Shown here piece after piece: positions 23,253 through 33,898 of a DNA stretch of 44,406 bases. Where the stretch lies: assembly GCA_030041095.1 (NCBI GenBank), contig JASHON010000168.1, positions 1 to 44,406 on the forward strand, written 5' to 3'. The first letter of the stretch is position 1. Every line of letters begins with the position of its first letter. Below the pieces are notes generated by a model. The model was not told the DNA's origin and made no database searches. It worked only from the letters and a program-made list of their open reading frames with translations. The DNA is from Terriglobia bacterium. GTDB lineage: Bacteria; Acidobacteriota; Terriglobia; UBA7540. The position numbers and the translations under genes were made by a program.

Positions 23253-23861
23253 ATGATTCTCTATTACATTACCGATCGCCACGCCCTTCGTGACCGCCCA
23301 TTGCTCACTTTTCTCCGTGACGCCATTGAAGCGGGCATTGAGATGATTCAAATCCGTGAAAAGGACCTCGACACCAGGTCCCTTCTATCGCTCGCCCGGA
23401 CTGTATCGGATTACGCTGCTGCCTCGCGGACCGAGATCACCATCAACGATCGCTTAGACGTCGCAATGAGCGCAGGCGCGCAAGGCGTACACCTGGGCAG
23501 CCACTCTCTGCCGATCGCCAAAGTACGGTCGCTCGCGCCACAAGGATTTCTCATTGGCGCCTCTTGCCATTCGGTGAGCGACGTGCTTCGAGCGGAGGCC
23601 GCTGGCGCCAGCTATGCTCTACTTGGCCCTATATTCGATACACCTTCCAAACGAGCGTACGGACTGCCTTTGGGACTGCAGCAGCTTGAAGAAGCTGCTT
23701 CGAAGGCGAACCTGCCTGTCTATGCGCTCGGAGGAATTACGATCGAAAACTGCCGCGAATGCCTCGCTACCGGCGCGCGCGGCGTGGCGGCCATTCGGAT
23801 GTTTCAGGATGCGGCGTCACTTGCCGGGCGTGTCCGTGAGCTTCGGGCATTGATCGAATGA
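23253..23861 (+). CDS. thiE: Thiamine-phosphate synthase
   Basis: 202 aa with the TIM-barrel ThiE pattern: YYITDRHAL at the N-terminus, MIQIREKDLDTRSLL near residue 31, ITINDRLDVAMSAGAQGVHLG near residue 62, IGASCHSVSDVLRAEAAGASYALLGPIFDTPSK near residue 97, and ALGGIT with GARGVAAIRMF near the C-terminus. It joins hydroxymethylpyrimidine diphosphate and the thiazole phosphate to give thiamine monophosphate in the cytoplasm. Length is normal. No other thiamine gene is adjacent, and no TPP riboswitch is evident upstream; an inverted-repeat element lies there instead. TenI-like proteins share the fold, but the intact QIREKD and INDRLD motifs favour ThiE. Confidence 0.88.
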   Translation: MILYYITDRHALRDRPLLTFLRDAIEAGIEMIQIREKDLDTRSLLSLARTVSDYAAASRTEITINDRLDVAMSAGAQGVHLGSHSLPIAKVRSLAPQGFLIGASCHSVSDVLRAEAAGASYALLGPIFDTPSKRAYGLPLGLQQLEEAASKANLPVYALGGITIENCRECLATGARGVAAIRMFQDAASLAGRVRELRALIE

Positions 23862-23903
23862 AACCGCTCTGGCCCTACGGCTGCCGGGATCGCCGCTCCC
23901 AAA

Positions 23904-25454
23904 ATGAAGCTTTTGCCGGCCGAGCCTTTGCACAACCCACCGCCCATGACTGCACCCGATCAGAATTCTCAATTTCGCGCCCATCCTTTGCTATATGAAA
24001 TCCATACGTGGGCCTGGCTGGAAGAGGTATCGGACCGTAAGGGATTGACCGTCACGCTCGGCACGGTGCCCGATGAGGAATGGGACGCGCTGCGGGACCG
24101 AGGCTTCGATCTGGTGTGGCTCATGGGGGTTTGGAAACGCAGCCGCAAGAGCCGCGAAGCCTTCCAGACTAACACGTCTTGCTACGCGGCTTACGATGCC
24201 GCTCTTCCGGGATGGGATTTGAACGACATTGTCGGCTCGCCCTATTCCATCGCAGATTTTGCTCCCGACCCGCGCGTCGGAAGTTGGTCTGAGCTTGATG
24301 CTGTCCGAAACAAGCTCCATGCCCGGAACATGGGCCTGATTCTGGACTTTGTGCCGAACCATACTGCTCCCGACCACCCGTGGGTTCTTGCTCATCCCGA
24401 CTACTACATTCAGGGAACGCTGGCAGACTTTCGCAACAATCCAATCGCTTTCTTCCCGGTGAGCCACGCCCGCTCGACCGTGCTCGTGGCCCACGGCAAG
24501 GACCCTTATTTCCCTCCCTGGCCTGACACTGCGCAATTGAATTATTTCAATCCTGCCACTCGTAAGGCCATGCTCGGCGTGCTCTCCGAGATCGCGCATC
24601 ACTGCGACGGCGTCCGCTGTGACATGGCGATGCTGTGCCTCAATGAAATTTTCGGAAAAAACTGGGGACCGTTGGCCGGGCGTTACAGCGCGCCGCAACA
24701 CGAGTTCTGGGCTGAGGCTTTCGAAGCGCTACCTGGCTTCCTATGGATTGCGGAAGTTTATTGGGACCTGGAGTGGCAGCTTCAACAGCTTGGCTTTGAT
24801 TTCACTTACGATAAGCGTCTTTACGATCGGCTCTTGCACGCGTCCGCATCGGAAGTGCGAGCTCAGCTGACGTCCGATATGGCCTATCAAAGCAAACTGG
24901 TGCGGTTTCTCGAGAATCACGATGAGCCACGCAGCGCCTCAGTCTTTTCTGCCGAAAAGATTCAGGCCGCTGCCACGCTCGTCGCCACTCTTCCAGGCAT
25001 GCGGTTCTATTATCAGGGTCAGATCGAAGGAAGGAAGAAGCGCCTGCCCATCCAGCTTCGCCGCGCCGCAAACGAAATTCCGGACGCTGGGCTCGAAGCT
25101 CTCTATACGAAATTGCTCGCACTGTCGCGGCGGAATATCTTCCATGAAGGAGAATGGAGGCTTCTCGAAGCTCGAGCCGCCGGCGATCAAAGCTTCGAGA
25201 ACCTCATTGCTTATCAGTGGCGCAAGGGCGGTGAGCCAAGCGTCATTGTTGTGAATCTCGCTTCCTCAACCTCCCAAGGAAACGTTATCGTCGAGAGCAC
25301 GTTTAAGGCGGCCGGCCGCTACCGATTTATCGACCAACTTCATGACCAGAGCTACGACTGGCACGGAGACGATCTGCTAAAAACGGGACTCTACGTGCGG
25401 CTTGAGCCTTTCCAGAGCCACATCTTTGACGTAGAGCCCGCCAGCACGCCATAA
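23904..25454 (+). CDS. GH13 alpha-amylase-family glycosidase
   Basis: 516 aa (502 aa if translation starts at the in-frame ATG 23946; neither has a strong ribosome binding site). All four GH13 regions are present: LDFVPNH at about 147-153, GVRCDMAM with the nucleophile Asp240, WIAEVYW with the acid/base Glu284, and FLENHDEP at 336-342. The last 110 residues look like the usual C-terminal beta domain (VIVVNLASSTSQGNVIV). No signal peptide, so it is probably cytoplasmic and acts on imported or stored alpha-glucans. The subfamily is not clear. A TonB-dependent receptor and a ROK regulator nearby fit a glycan-use locus. Confidence 0.92.
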   Translation: MKLLPAEPLHNPPPMTAPDQNSQFRAHPLLYEIHTWAWLEEVSDRKGLTVTLGTVPDEEWDALRDRGFDLVWLMGVWKRSRKSREAFQTNTSCYAAYDAALPGWDLNDIVGSPYSIADFAPDPRVGSWSELDAVRNKLHARNMGLILDFVPNHTAPDHPWVLAHPDYYIQGTLADFRNNPIAFFPVSHARSTVLVAHGKDPYFPPWPDTAQLNYFNPATRKAMLGVLSEIAHHCDGVRCDMAMLCLNEIFGKNWGPLAGRYSAPQHEFWAEAFEALPGFLWIAEVYWDLEWQLQQLGFDFTYDKRLYDRLLHASASEVRAQLTSDMAYQSKLVRFLENHDEPRSASVFSAEKIQAAATLVATLPGMRFYYQGQIEGRKKRLPIQLRRAANEIPDAGLEALYTKLLALSRRNIFHEGEWRLLEARAAGDQSFENLIAYQWRKGGEPSVIVVNLASSTSQGNVIVESTFKAAGRYRFIDQLHDQSYDWHGDDLLKTGLYVRLEPFQSHIFDVEPASTP

Positions 25455-25462
25455 TCGTTGGT

Positions 25463-25621
25463 ATGGACCTGATAGCGCAACTCTTCGTTTATTTCTTTGC
25501 GCTCGCCTATATCGCCCTCTTTGTGTGGCTCTTTCAAAAGTGGGCAGTCGGTCTGCTCCGAGGCACAAAAAAGGCACCGCGCCGCCCATCCCGGAACACG
25601 ACAACTCCTTCTCAGGTGTAA
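25463..25621 (+). CDS. Very small single-pass membrane protein (52 aa)
   Basis: A 52-codon frame from the ATG at 25463 to TAA at 25619-25621, starting 8 bp after the glycosidase stop. Residues 3-24 (LIAQLFVYFFALAYIALFVW) form one hydrophobic helix; the rest is basic (GTKKAPRRPSRN), giving a positive-inside tail. The spacing suggests it is co-transcribed with the glycosidase gene. There is no clear ribosome binding site and no known family, so it could be chance, but the helix-plus-basic-tail layout is typical of small membrane proteins. It ends 20 bp before the convergent receptor gene's end. Confidence 0.5.
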   Translation: MDLIAQLFVYFFALAYIALFVWLFQKWAVGLLRGTKKAPRRPSRNTTTPSQV

Positions 25622-25641
25622 ACACCCGCATCTTTCAATCG

Positions 25642-28600
25642 TCAGAAACTAAACTTCAACGCAAACTGGAAGATGCGGCCCAGCCCGGCCCCGCTTGCAT
25701 TCAACAGGTCGTACGTTCCCAGGCAGCTCGAAGCAGCGGCATTGAAATTGGCGCCAACGCAACTGATCCCGCTGTTCACTCCAAGCCAGCGGACGTCGTT
25801 AAGTGCATTGAAAACCTCAGCGCGAAACTGAACGTTCGCCCGCTCACCGTGAATGGGGAAGTTCTTCATGATGCCCGTATCCCAGTCTTCCTCGGTCGGG
25901 TTGCGGAAGTCGTCGCGCCCCTGGTTCCCGAACGTCAAGGCGGTTGGCTGGCAGAAAGCAGCAGCATTGAAGAGCGTGGGCCCCACAATGTTCCCCGGAT
26001 TGATGTACGAAGGCGGGGCAGCATAAGGATTACCGCAAAGGCTAGCGTACGAGCCCGTTCCAACTCCGTTCGCGACGCCAGCGCTATCACCGTAAACACC
26101 GTTGGTTACCGTGAACGGCGTTCCGCTGTTAACGCTGACGATTCCTGTGAGCTCCCACCCGCCTACGGTGTTCCGGACCAGGAAATCAGAATGGTGCAAA
26201 GTCGGCAGATTATAAACGTAGCTGCCGCTCAGAATGTGCGTCTCGTCGAAAGTCGAAGTGCCATAGATTCCCTTCAGATCGTAGGAGTTGACAAAACTAC
26301 CGTCATATCGATCAGAAGAGTCATCGAGCGAATGCTCCCAAGTGTACGCAACGCTCAAATTCAAATGTCCTACGGTCTTCCGCAGGTAAACTTGCAGCGA
26401 GTTGTAATTCGAGTTCGCTTCCGTCTCTAAGTAGGTCAGGTCTCCGAAGCCGGTGATCGGCCGGTAGGGATCCGGATCAACATTGCCGCAAGCCACGTTA
26501 AGATTCGTCAGCGCCTTTCCCGTAACCGGCGTTCCAGTTGTCAAGCCATTCACCGTAAGATTGGTGCAGATGGCGCTGGTGAGTCCTTGCCCTGCCGGGA
26601 ATGGATTCTCCGAGGCCGGAGTAGGATAGAGCTGATTCAGGTCCCTCTGATCTGTTAAGTGGGTGCCCTTGCTTCCCACGTAGGCAACGCTCAACACCAT
26701 GTTCTTTCCCAGGTTGTGCTGAACGTCCAGGTTCCATTGCTGGACGTAGGGCCACATAATTTGGGGCTCAATCGACGTCACGGCCAACGGGAAGAGGAGA
26801 GCGGATGGCCCAGTGGCGGTGGGAATGTTTCCGTAGCCATTGATGTTGTAAACCGTAGGATCCAGCACGTAAGGCGGCGAACCCTCAAGAGACTCGCTGT
26901 CCGCTTCGTTTCCGTTGGTGTGATCGTAAAAGATCGCATATCCGCCGCGAATCGCAGTTGTTCCATGGCCGAAAGGATCCCAGGCGAACCCAAGGCGTGG
27001 AGCGGGGTTGAACCAGTGACCCTTGATGCAGCCCGGGGGCGCGCCGCCAACGCCGCATTGCACCATGCCGTCGAACGGATTACCCACGCCAGGAACCAGC
27101 GCTCCCGCTTGGCCAGTGATGGCCCCCGTTACGTCGATTTCCGGGGCGTCGGCCGGGTTGTAGGCTGACTGCTCAAAGCTGTATTCGTCGTGGTAGCGAT
27201 CCCAGAAGGTGCCGTAGCCTTCAATTCGCAAGCCAAGATTCATCGTCAGCTTGCGAGTAAGGCGCCAGTCATCCTGAAAGTAAGGGGAGAGAATTTTGTA
27301 GCGGTTGTAGTACTTAGCCGTGAGATTGTTCTGGGAAAAATTGGCGATCCGGCCAAGCAGGAAATCTGCAAATCCGTTGCCAGTGGTAATTGAAGAATCG
27401 GTACTGTCGAACGACAAGAATCCTTGAGTCTCCCCGCCGCCCTGCTCATTCTTCTCGTAAGCAATGTAATCCGCGCCGAATGTAAGGTTGTGGTTGCCGG
27501 CAATCTTCGTCACCATGTCCCGAAGCGTGAATATGGGATTTGCATTGTAGTTCGGAGCGGCAGGATCAATGAACCCCGGGTCTTCCCCGAAGCCTCCGCC
27601 GTAAACAGAGTTGCAGCAAATGCTGATGCCGCTCAATTTTCCCCCAAAGCCGTTATCGAAGAGACCCGTCATGGTCATGCTAGACGGCCGCTGCCACGAT
27701 CCCGTGTTATTGAGGATGATGTGGTCGGCCGTGTAGCCGAAGATGGTCTCGTTCAGCAGAGTGGGAGAAATACTCTGAGTAAGCTGGGTAACGAAACTTG
27801 TGCCGGGCCCGCCGAATGCCGTGTTGATTGTGGGAAAGCTTCCCGTGCTCCAGAGCGTTGTTGGAGTCGTGGTTTCCCAAGTGTCGTGGATGTAGTGGAC
27901 CATCAAGCGCATTTTTGGCCCCAGGTTCTGGTCGACGCGAACTAATTCTTCGCGCCAGTCTGTAGGGAACGAGTCCGTCGCGTCGAAAAACGATGATGCC
28001 CCGCTGCCGAAGTTCGGCGCGGGAATCATGGCCATTTCAGCCTGGGCGTTGGGATCGATCGGGACAATATTCCCCGGGAAATAGGTGCCCGTGGTTGGAT
28101 TCACCGGGCAATCCACATACGAGCCGGTGGAAGCGTTCGGGCAGACATCCGAGAAATTACCTCCGCGCTCGAGCGTGGAAGGGACCTGGTTGACAAAAGT
28201 CGTGGGATCCTTTTCTCTGCGCCATTCCTCGGACCAGAAGAAGAACGTTTTGGTCTTGTTAGTGTTGTAATGACCGGGAATATAAAAAGGACCTCCGAAT
28301 GTGTATCCCCAATCATTCTTCTTATACGGGGGATTACCCGTATCGAAGAAGCTTCGAGCGTTGAAGATTTCATTGCGGTTGAATTCGTAGACGTCGCCGT
28401 GAAATTGGCTCGTTCCAGATTTAAGAACCGCTACTACAGCGCCGGAAGCGTTTTGCCCATACTGCGCTCCGTAGTTCGAAGTCAGAACCCGTGTCTCGGC
28501 AATAGCATCGACGCTGGGATAGACGTTAATGGTTCCGTTTGAGCCCGTGTCAAGGATGCTGATCCCGTCCACTTCCCAGTTGTTGTATTCCGTGCGGCCG

Positions 28601-29160
28601 CCGTCTACGCTGTAGGCCACGCTTCCGTAAACGCCTACCGTGCCCTCCTCTTGTCCCGTCTGGTTGTTAACTCCCGGAATGAGCGTGATGAGCTGGGTGA
28701 AGTTGCGCCCATTCAGCTCGAGCTGGGTGATCTGTTTTCCGGTAATCGTTCCCCCGAGCTGGGCGTCCTGTGTGTGCACCTGTCCGATATTCGTTCCCGT
28801 CACCGTGACCTGTGCCGAGACGGCTCCGATTTCGAGCCTGGCATCGGCTCGGATTTTCTGCGCCGATTCGATGACAATCCCGTTAGCCACGTATGTCTTG
28901 AAACCCTTGGCACTCACTTTCAGCGAGTAGTGTCCCGCCGGGATGGCCGCAACCAGGTAGCTGCCAGATCCATTTGTCTTCGTGGTCCGGACGATACCTT
29001 GGGATAGATCGCTCACCGTCACCGTAGCGCCCGGAACAACCGCCCCTGACGCGTCCATGACTGTACCGGTAATCGAGCTCGTCACGGCTTGCCCAAATGC
29101 CGCCGCTGTGAGCATGCCCGCGGCGAGCAACAGTACCAATCCGATCAGTAAGCGCTTCAT
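25642..29160 (-). CDS. TonB-dependent outer-membrane receptor, Oar-like with carboxypeptidase-regulatory domain
   Basis: 1172 aa. Residues 1-23 are a signal peptide. Residues 27-110 form a carboxypeptidase-regulatory-like beta-sandwich (SITGTVMDASGAVVPGATVTV, GSYLVAAIPAGHYSLKVSAKGF). A plug domain follows (QLELNGRNFTQLITLIPGV, YSVDGGRTEYNNWEVDGI), then a long beta-barrel with many aromatic strand ends, finishing FQFALKFSF as outer-membrane barrels do. This is the very abundant acidobacterial Oar-type receptor. It probably takes up glycans or other large substrates with TonB energy. GGAGGAG lies seven bases before the ATG, and a good promoter is visible. The ROK gene is divergent. Confidence 0.95.
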   Translation of the reverse strand: MKRLLIGLVLLLAAGMLTAAAFGQAVTSSITGTVMDASGAVVPGATVTVSDLSQGIVRTTKTNGSGSYLVAAIPAGHYSLKVSAKGFKTYVANGIVIESAQKIRADARLEIGAVSAQVTVTGTNIGQVHTQDAQLGGTITGKQITQLELNGRNFTQLITLIPGVNNQTGQEEGTVGVYGSVAYSVDGGRTEYNNWEVDGISILDTGSNGTINVYPSVDAIAETRVLTSNYGAQYGQNASGAVVAVLKSGTSQFHGDVYEFNRNEIFNARSFFDTGNPPYKKNDWGYTFGGPFYIPGHYNTNKTKTFFFWSEEWRREKDPTTFVNQVPSTLERGGNFSDVCPNASTGSYVDCPVNPTTGTYFPGNIVPIDPNAQAEMAMIPAPNFGSGASSFFDATDSFPTDWREELVRVDQNLGPKMRLMVHYIHDTWETTTPTTLWSTGSFPTINTAFGGPGTSFVTQLTQSISPTLLNETIFGYTADHIILNNTGSWQRPSSMTMTGLFDNGFGGKLSGISICCNSVYGGGFGEDPGFIDPAAPNYNANPIFTLRDMVTKIAGNHNLTFGADYIAYEKNEQGGGETQGFLSFDSTDSSITTGNGFADFLLGRIANFSQNNLTAKYYNRYKILSPYFQDDWRLTRKLTMNLGLRIEGYGTFWDRYHDEYSFEQSAYNPADAPEIDVTGAITGQAGALVPGVGNPFDGMVQCGVGGAPPGCIKGHWFNPAPRLGFAWDPFGHGTTAIRGGYAIFYDHTNGNEADSESLEGSPPYVLDPTVYNINGYGNIPTATGPSALLFPLAVTSIEPQIMWPYVQQWNLDVQHNLGKNMVLSVAYVGSKGTHLTDQRDLNQLYPTPASENPFPAGQGLTSAICTNLTVNGLTTGTPVTGKALTNLNVACGNVDPDPYRPITGFGDLTYLETEANSNYNSLQVYLRKTVGHLNLSVAYTWEHSLDDSSDRYDGSFVNSYDLKGIYGTSTFDETHILSGSYVYNLPTLHHSDFLVRNTVGGWELTGIVSVNSGTPFTVTNGVYGDSAGVANGVGTGSYASLCGNPYAAPPSYINPGNIVGPTLFNAAAFCQPTALTFGNQGRDDFRNPTEEDWDTGIMKNFPIHGERANVQFRAEVFNALNDVRWLGVNSGISCVGANFNAAASSCLGTYDLLNASGAGLGRIFQFALKFSF

Positions 29161-29187
29161 GGAAGCTCCTCCTCACCACTTGCTAAA

Positions 29188-29236
29188 GGTTCCTAAAAAA
29201 TGTTCCCTTTTTACACCTTAAATGTTCGAATGTCAA
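29188..29236 (-). promoter_or_regulatory. Promoter and GTTC-repeat region of the TonB-dependent receptor
   Basis: On the minus strand, TTGACA (29236-29231) and TAAAAA (29213-29208) are 17 bp apart: a perfect -35 and a 4/6 -10. On the plus strand the region shows repeated GTTC units: GGTTCC at 29188-29193, TGTTCC at 29201-29206 and TGTTCG at 29223-29228, the last lying in the spacer. These could be binding sites for the divergently encoded ROK regulator. Confidence 0.55.
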
Positions 29237-29341
29237 CCCACTTTTTGTAGAACCGGGACCACTTGGATTAGAATGGCTCAATGTGGAAAGTGACAAACCG
29301 GGTTCGAGAGCGTCCAAATTGGGAGGGAGTGGGCAACCCAG

Positions 29342-30664
29342 ATGAATTCCAAAGCCAAAAGATCGCAGCCGGACGGAGACTCAGGCGAAGCGGCGCTGCA
29401 TTTTGGCCGCCCGGTTCTGCTGCGCGAGGTCAACGCCCGCCAACTCCTACGCTTGCTGCTCCGCCACGGACCGTGCTCCCGTGCGGACTTGGTTCGCCAT
29501 TCAGGTCTAAGCGCGCCAACGGTCTCAAGCTCGGTGGATTACCTGCAAAAGAGGGGCCTGATTGAGCCGCTGGGCCCGGGTCGGTCAAACGGAGGCCGAC
29601 GGCCGGGCCTGCTACGGTTTAACGCGCAATTGGGCTACGTTGCCGCCACTGACATCGGTCGCTCGGTGCTGAGAGTCGCTCTCGCCGATCTGCGCGGGAC
29701 TCTGGTAGAACGTTGGCTTTCTCCCACGGATCCGCGCGCCGCGCCCGGGCGCGTGTGCAGCCAAGTCGCGCAAGGGCTTCGGCAAATCCAGATTCGTCGC
29801 CGAATACCCACGGAGAAGATTCTGGCGCTGGCTGCGAGCGTGCCGGGCATTACCAATCCGCTAACGGGACTCGTCGCTTCAGTGCCGAATTTCTCGCCGC
29901 CGTGGGAAGCCGTCCCACTCCGCGAAATCCTCGAAGCTAAAACGGGCATTCCCGCCGTCGTGGAAAACGACGTGAATCTGGCGGCGCGCGCCGAGCATTG
30001 GTGTGGGGCGGCGCATGCGGTGCGGGACTTCGTCTTTATAAGCATTGGGACGGGTGTCGGCGCCGGCATCTTCGTGAATGACCGTCTTTATCAAGGCCCG
30101 GAATGGACCGCTGGAGAAATTGCTTATCTGCACGTTCCCGGCACTGAAGAGGTTCCCGTGGCCCTTCGCCGCCGCGGCTCCCTCGAAAGCGCCATCGGCA
30201 GCAAAGGGATTCAACAATGCTGGAGAAGACTTCTTCGTCACCGCTCACCCAAGCTGGCCACGCTCCGCCCGAACCTCGAAGCGGTCGACATCCTCAACCT
30301 TGCCACCCAGGGTGTGCCGGAGGCCCAGGTTGTACTGAACCAGACCGCTCGCATCCTGGCAGACGCCATAACGAATGTTTGCGTCATCCTCAACTCATCC
30401 TTGGTCGTGCTCGGCGGCCGCGTGGGCACGCATCCGGCATTATTTGAGGCAACGCGGTGCATCTTGCATCGCAACGAGTTCTCACGCCCGCAACTCGCCG
30501 TTAGCAGTCTGGGACGCGAAGCGCAACTCTTCGGAGCGGTGTGGCTCGCGCTGAGCGTGGCGGACGTACGAATCCTGCCGGGCTCCGAAGCCCATAGCAG
30601 CCCTCTTGTTCCCGGCGAGCATCGCCTGTCTCCGCCGGTGCTCGGGTCATTACCGCCTCAATGA
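29342..30664 (+). CDS. ROK-family transcriptional regulator (NagC/XylR type)
   Basis: 440 aa. Residues 30-88 form a winged helix-turn-helix: NARQLLRLLLRHGPCSRADLVRHSGLSAPTVSSSVDYLQKRGLI. Residues 100-420 are the ROK sugar-binding/kinase fold: AATDIGRSVLRVALADLRG, VENDVNLAARAEHW, ISIGTGVGAGIFVNDRLYQG, EWTAGEIAYL and VLGGRVG. The standard zinc motif (CxCGxxGCxE) is missing; PGTEEVPVALRRRGSLESAI occupies its place, so the protein probably does not bind zinc there. Such regulators release DNA on binding a sugar or sugar phosphate. It is divergent from the TonB receptor gene, its likely target. Start at 29342 is the first ATG upstream of the HTH. Confidence 0.92.
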   Translation: MNSKAKRSQPDGDSGEAALHFGRPVLLREVNARQLLRLLLRHGPCSRADLVRHSGLSAPTVSSSVDYLQKRGLIEPLGPGRSNGGRRPGLLRFNAQLGYVAATDIGRSVLRVALADLRGTLVERWLSPTDPRAAPGRVCSQVAQGLRQIQIRRRIPTEKILALAASVPGITNPLTGLVASVPNFSPPWEAVPLREILEAKTGIPAVVENDVNLAARAEHWCGAAHAVRDFVFISIGTGVGAGIFVNDRLYQGPEWTAGEIAYLHVPGTEEVPVALRRRGSLESAIGSKGIQQCWRRLLRHRSPKLATLRPNLEAVDILNLATQGVPEAQVVLNQTARILADAITNVCVILNSSLVVLGGRVGTHPALFEATRCILHRNEFSRPQLAVSSLGREAQLFGAVWLALSVADVRILPGSEAHSSPLVPGEHRLSPPVLGSLPPQ

Positions 30665-30769
30665 AGCCGAAAATTAGTCTGGACGCAGCCAGCTTATCCC
30701 TGCGATGCTTTTCTCTGGACTGGAAGGAGCACTTGCTTCGGGCAGTCTCAGGTAAGGAGGCAACACCCG

Positions 30770-32554
30770 ATGAATCGATCGTTTCAGCTTGCGGCTTATG
30801 CGGGAATGGCGCTCTTGGCGCTTATTTTGGGACTTAATGCCCCTGTGGCCACGGCGAATGCCCAGTCTGGTGGGCAGCGGCAGGGCGAAGCGACCGCACC
30901 AAGTCCCACCGAAATCAAGAAGGCCATGTTGAAAGCCTTCCTGGATACCGCTCGCATTAAAGATTTGCTAAGTGTCACACAGCCCGGCCAAGGGAAAATG
31001 ACGGATGCGGAGCGAGCGATGTTTAGCGAGCAGATGCGGTCCGTTCAAAGCGACCTCGCAACGCTGGAAAAATGGCGATACCAGTTTTTATACCACGTGA
31101 GTAATCTGGCATACGGCCGAAACACAGCTTCTGCGCTGGCCACTCTGCTCAACCACCTCCATCAGCTTGAAACTGCTGTCTCGCAATTCGGAAGCCCGGC
31201 GCAAGCCGCCCAATTCGATCAGCCCGGGAAGGAGCTGGGGAGCATTCAGAACGAAGTGCAATCCTACCTGGCGAGCTTGGCCCCCCAGCCGGAAACGCAG
31301 GCCGCCTCGCCCGCCAAGTCGAGCAGTTCTGAGACGAAACGGATTGTAGCTCACGCCGTTCCTACGCCCTTGATCACGCCCCACCAACCCGCGAAGACTG
31401 CCGCGAGTCCAGCCCACGCTGAGACCGCAGCAACAGTAGCGGAGGCCTCAGCCCCCGCCGCCGGGCAAATCAAGCAAGCCATGTTGGAAGCGTACCTGAA
31501 CACAGCCCGAATCAAGGATCTGCTGAGTGTCGCTCAGCCTGGGCGATGGAAGATGACGGATGCGGAGCGAGCGATGTTTACCGAGCAGGCGCAAGCCGTT
31601 CAGAGCGATCTCGCGGCGCTAGAAAAATGGCGCTATCAGTTTTCATACCATCTGGGTGATTTGGAATACGGCAAAAACACAGAGGCAGCGCTCGCCGTGC
31701 TGCTAGATCACCTTCACCAGCTTGAAACTGCCATCTCGCAATTCGAAAGCCCCGCACAAGCCGCCCAATTCGATCAGCCCGGGAAGGCGCTGGCTGGAAT
31801 CCAGAACCAACTTCAATCCTACCTGGCGAATCGCACTGCTCAGCAGGAAAGGAAGATGGCGGCGCTCACAAACGCTAACGGGCTGGAGACGGTGCGCATT
31901 GTGCCTCGTACGGCGCCGCCTCCGCCCCTTTCTGCCTTCGGACCCGCGAAACCTCCGCTCACTTCGGTTCAGGTGAAGGCTATTTTGAACCAAGTTTATA
32001 TGTCCGTCTTTCGCATCCGCGACCTGCTGAGCCAGGAACATCCGGCTTCGTGGAAAACTTCCTCACCAGAACGCGCAGTCGGAGAACTGGCGCGCACGGC
32101 GCTTCTCTCACGTGCGGACCGGATCGAACGCTGGCGCGCCCTCTTCAACGAGCATCCAGACAATATGTATGATGCTTTTCAGGTTTACCGCACGGTCGAG
32201 AACCTTTTCCTGCCTCTCGACGTTTTCCGCCGCAGCGTGGCCGAGCACGAGAATACGGCCTTGGCCGGCAACTATGCCATGACTGCGGCCGCCCTTCAAA
32301 ATAGTCTCGACCAGTTGACGCCGTACATTGGCTTCATCCTCGAACACGAATCGAACGGCATTGCCTTATACCGGGCGGACCTGGCCAATTGCCAGACCAA
32401 ACTGGGCTACGCGATGCACGGTCTGCTACCTGCACCGAACGCATTGCACGATGTCTTGCCGGTCTTCCAAGGCCGGCACACTGCTTCGCGGAAATCGAAG
32501 AGCGATCGCCGCGGAACCAGCCACAGGCGTAGACAGCACGCTGGCGAGAGATGA
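30770..32554 (+). CDS. Secreted protein with three related helical modules, unknown function
   Basis: 594 aa. Residues 1-31 are a signal peptide (LAAYAGMALLALILGL, ending ANA). Modules occur at about 48-171, 233-356 and 400-530. Modules 1 and 2 share long runs such as MTDAERAMF, LEKWRYQF and AAQFDQPGK, and are also near-identical in DNA, with a constant 555-nt offset. Module 3 is diverged but keeps the order (FRIRDLLS, RIERWRALFNEHP). Each is almost wholly alpha-helical. Pro/Ala-rich linkers join them. No known family recognised. A periplasmic or secreted scaffold is the simplest guess. The start codon follows AGGAGG by about eight bases. The stop abuts the enolase stop. Confidence 0.82.
   Translation: MNRSFQLAAYAGMALLALILGLNAPVATANAQSGGQRQGEATAPSPTEIKKAMLKAFLDTARIKDLLSVTQPGQGKMTDAERAMFSEQMRSVQSDLATLEKWRYQFLYHVSNLAYGRNTASALATLLNHLHQLETAVSQFGSPAQAAQFDQPGKELGSIQNEVQSYLASLAPQPETQAASPAKSSSSETKRIVAHAVPTPLITPHQPAKTAASPAHAETAATVAEASAPAAGQIKQAMLEAYLNTARIKDLLSVAQPGRWKMTDAERAMFTEQAQAVQSDLAALEKWRYQFSYHLGDLEYGKNTEAALAVLLDHLHQLETAISQFESPAQAAQFDQPGKALAGIQNQLQSYLANRTAQQERKMAALTNANGLETVRIVPRTAPPPPLSAFGPAKPPLTSVQVKAILNQVYMSVFRIRDLLSQEHPASWKTSSPERAVGELARTALLSRADRIERWRALFNEHPDNMYDAFQVYRTVENLFLPLDVFRRSVAEHENTALAGNYAMTAAALQNSLDQLTPYIGFILEHESNGIALYRADLANCQTKLGYAMHGLLPAPNALHDVLPVFQGRHTASRKSKSDRRGTSHRRRQHAGER
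30998..31830 (+). repeat. Intragenic tandem duplication, period 555 nt
   Basis: Identical stretches recur exactly 555 bp (185 codons) apart: ATGACGGATGCGGAGCGAGC starts at 30998 and again at 31553, and GCCGCCCAATTCGATCAGCC at 31205 and 31760. The unit encodes modules 1 and 2 of the secreted protein. The near-identity at DNA level suggests a fairly recent duplication or ongoing gene conversion. Confidence 0.85.
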
Positions 32555-33880
<1,326 letters not shown>

Positions 33881-33898
33881 CTATTGAATAAACGGGGC

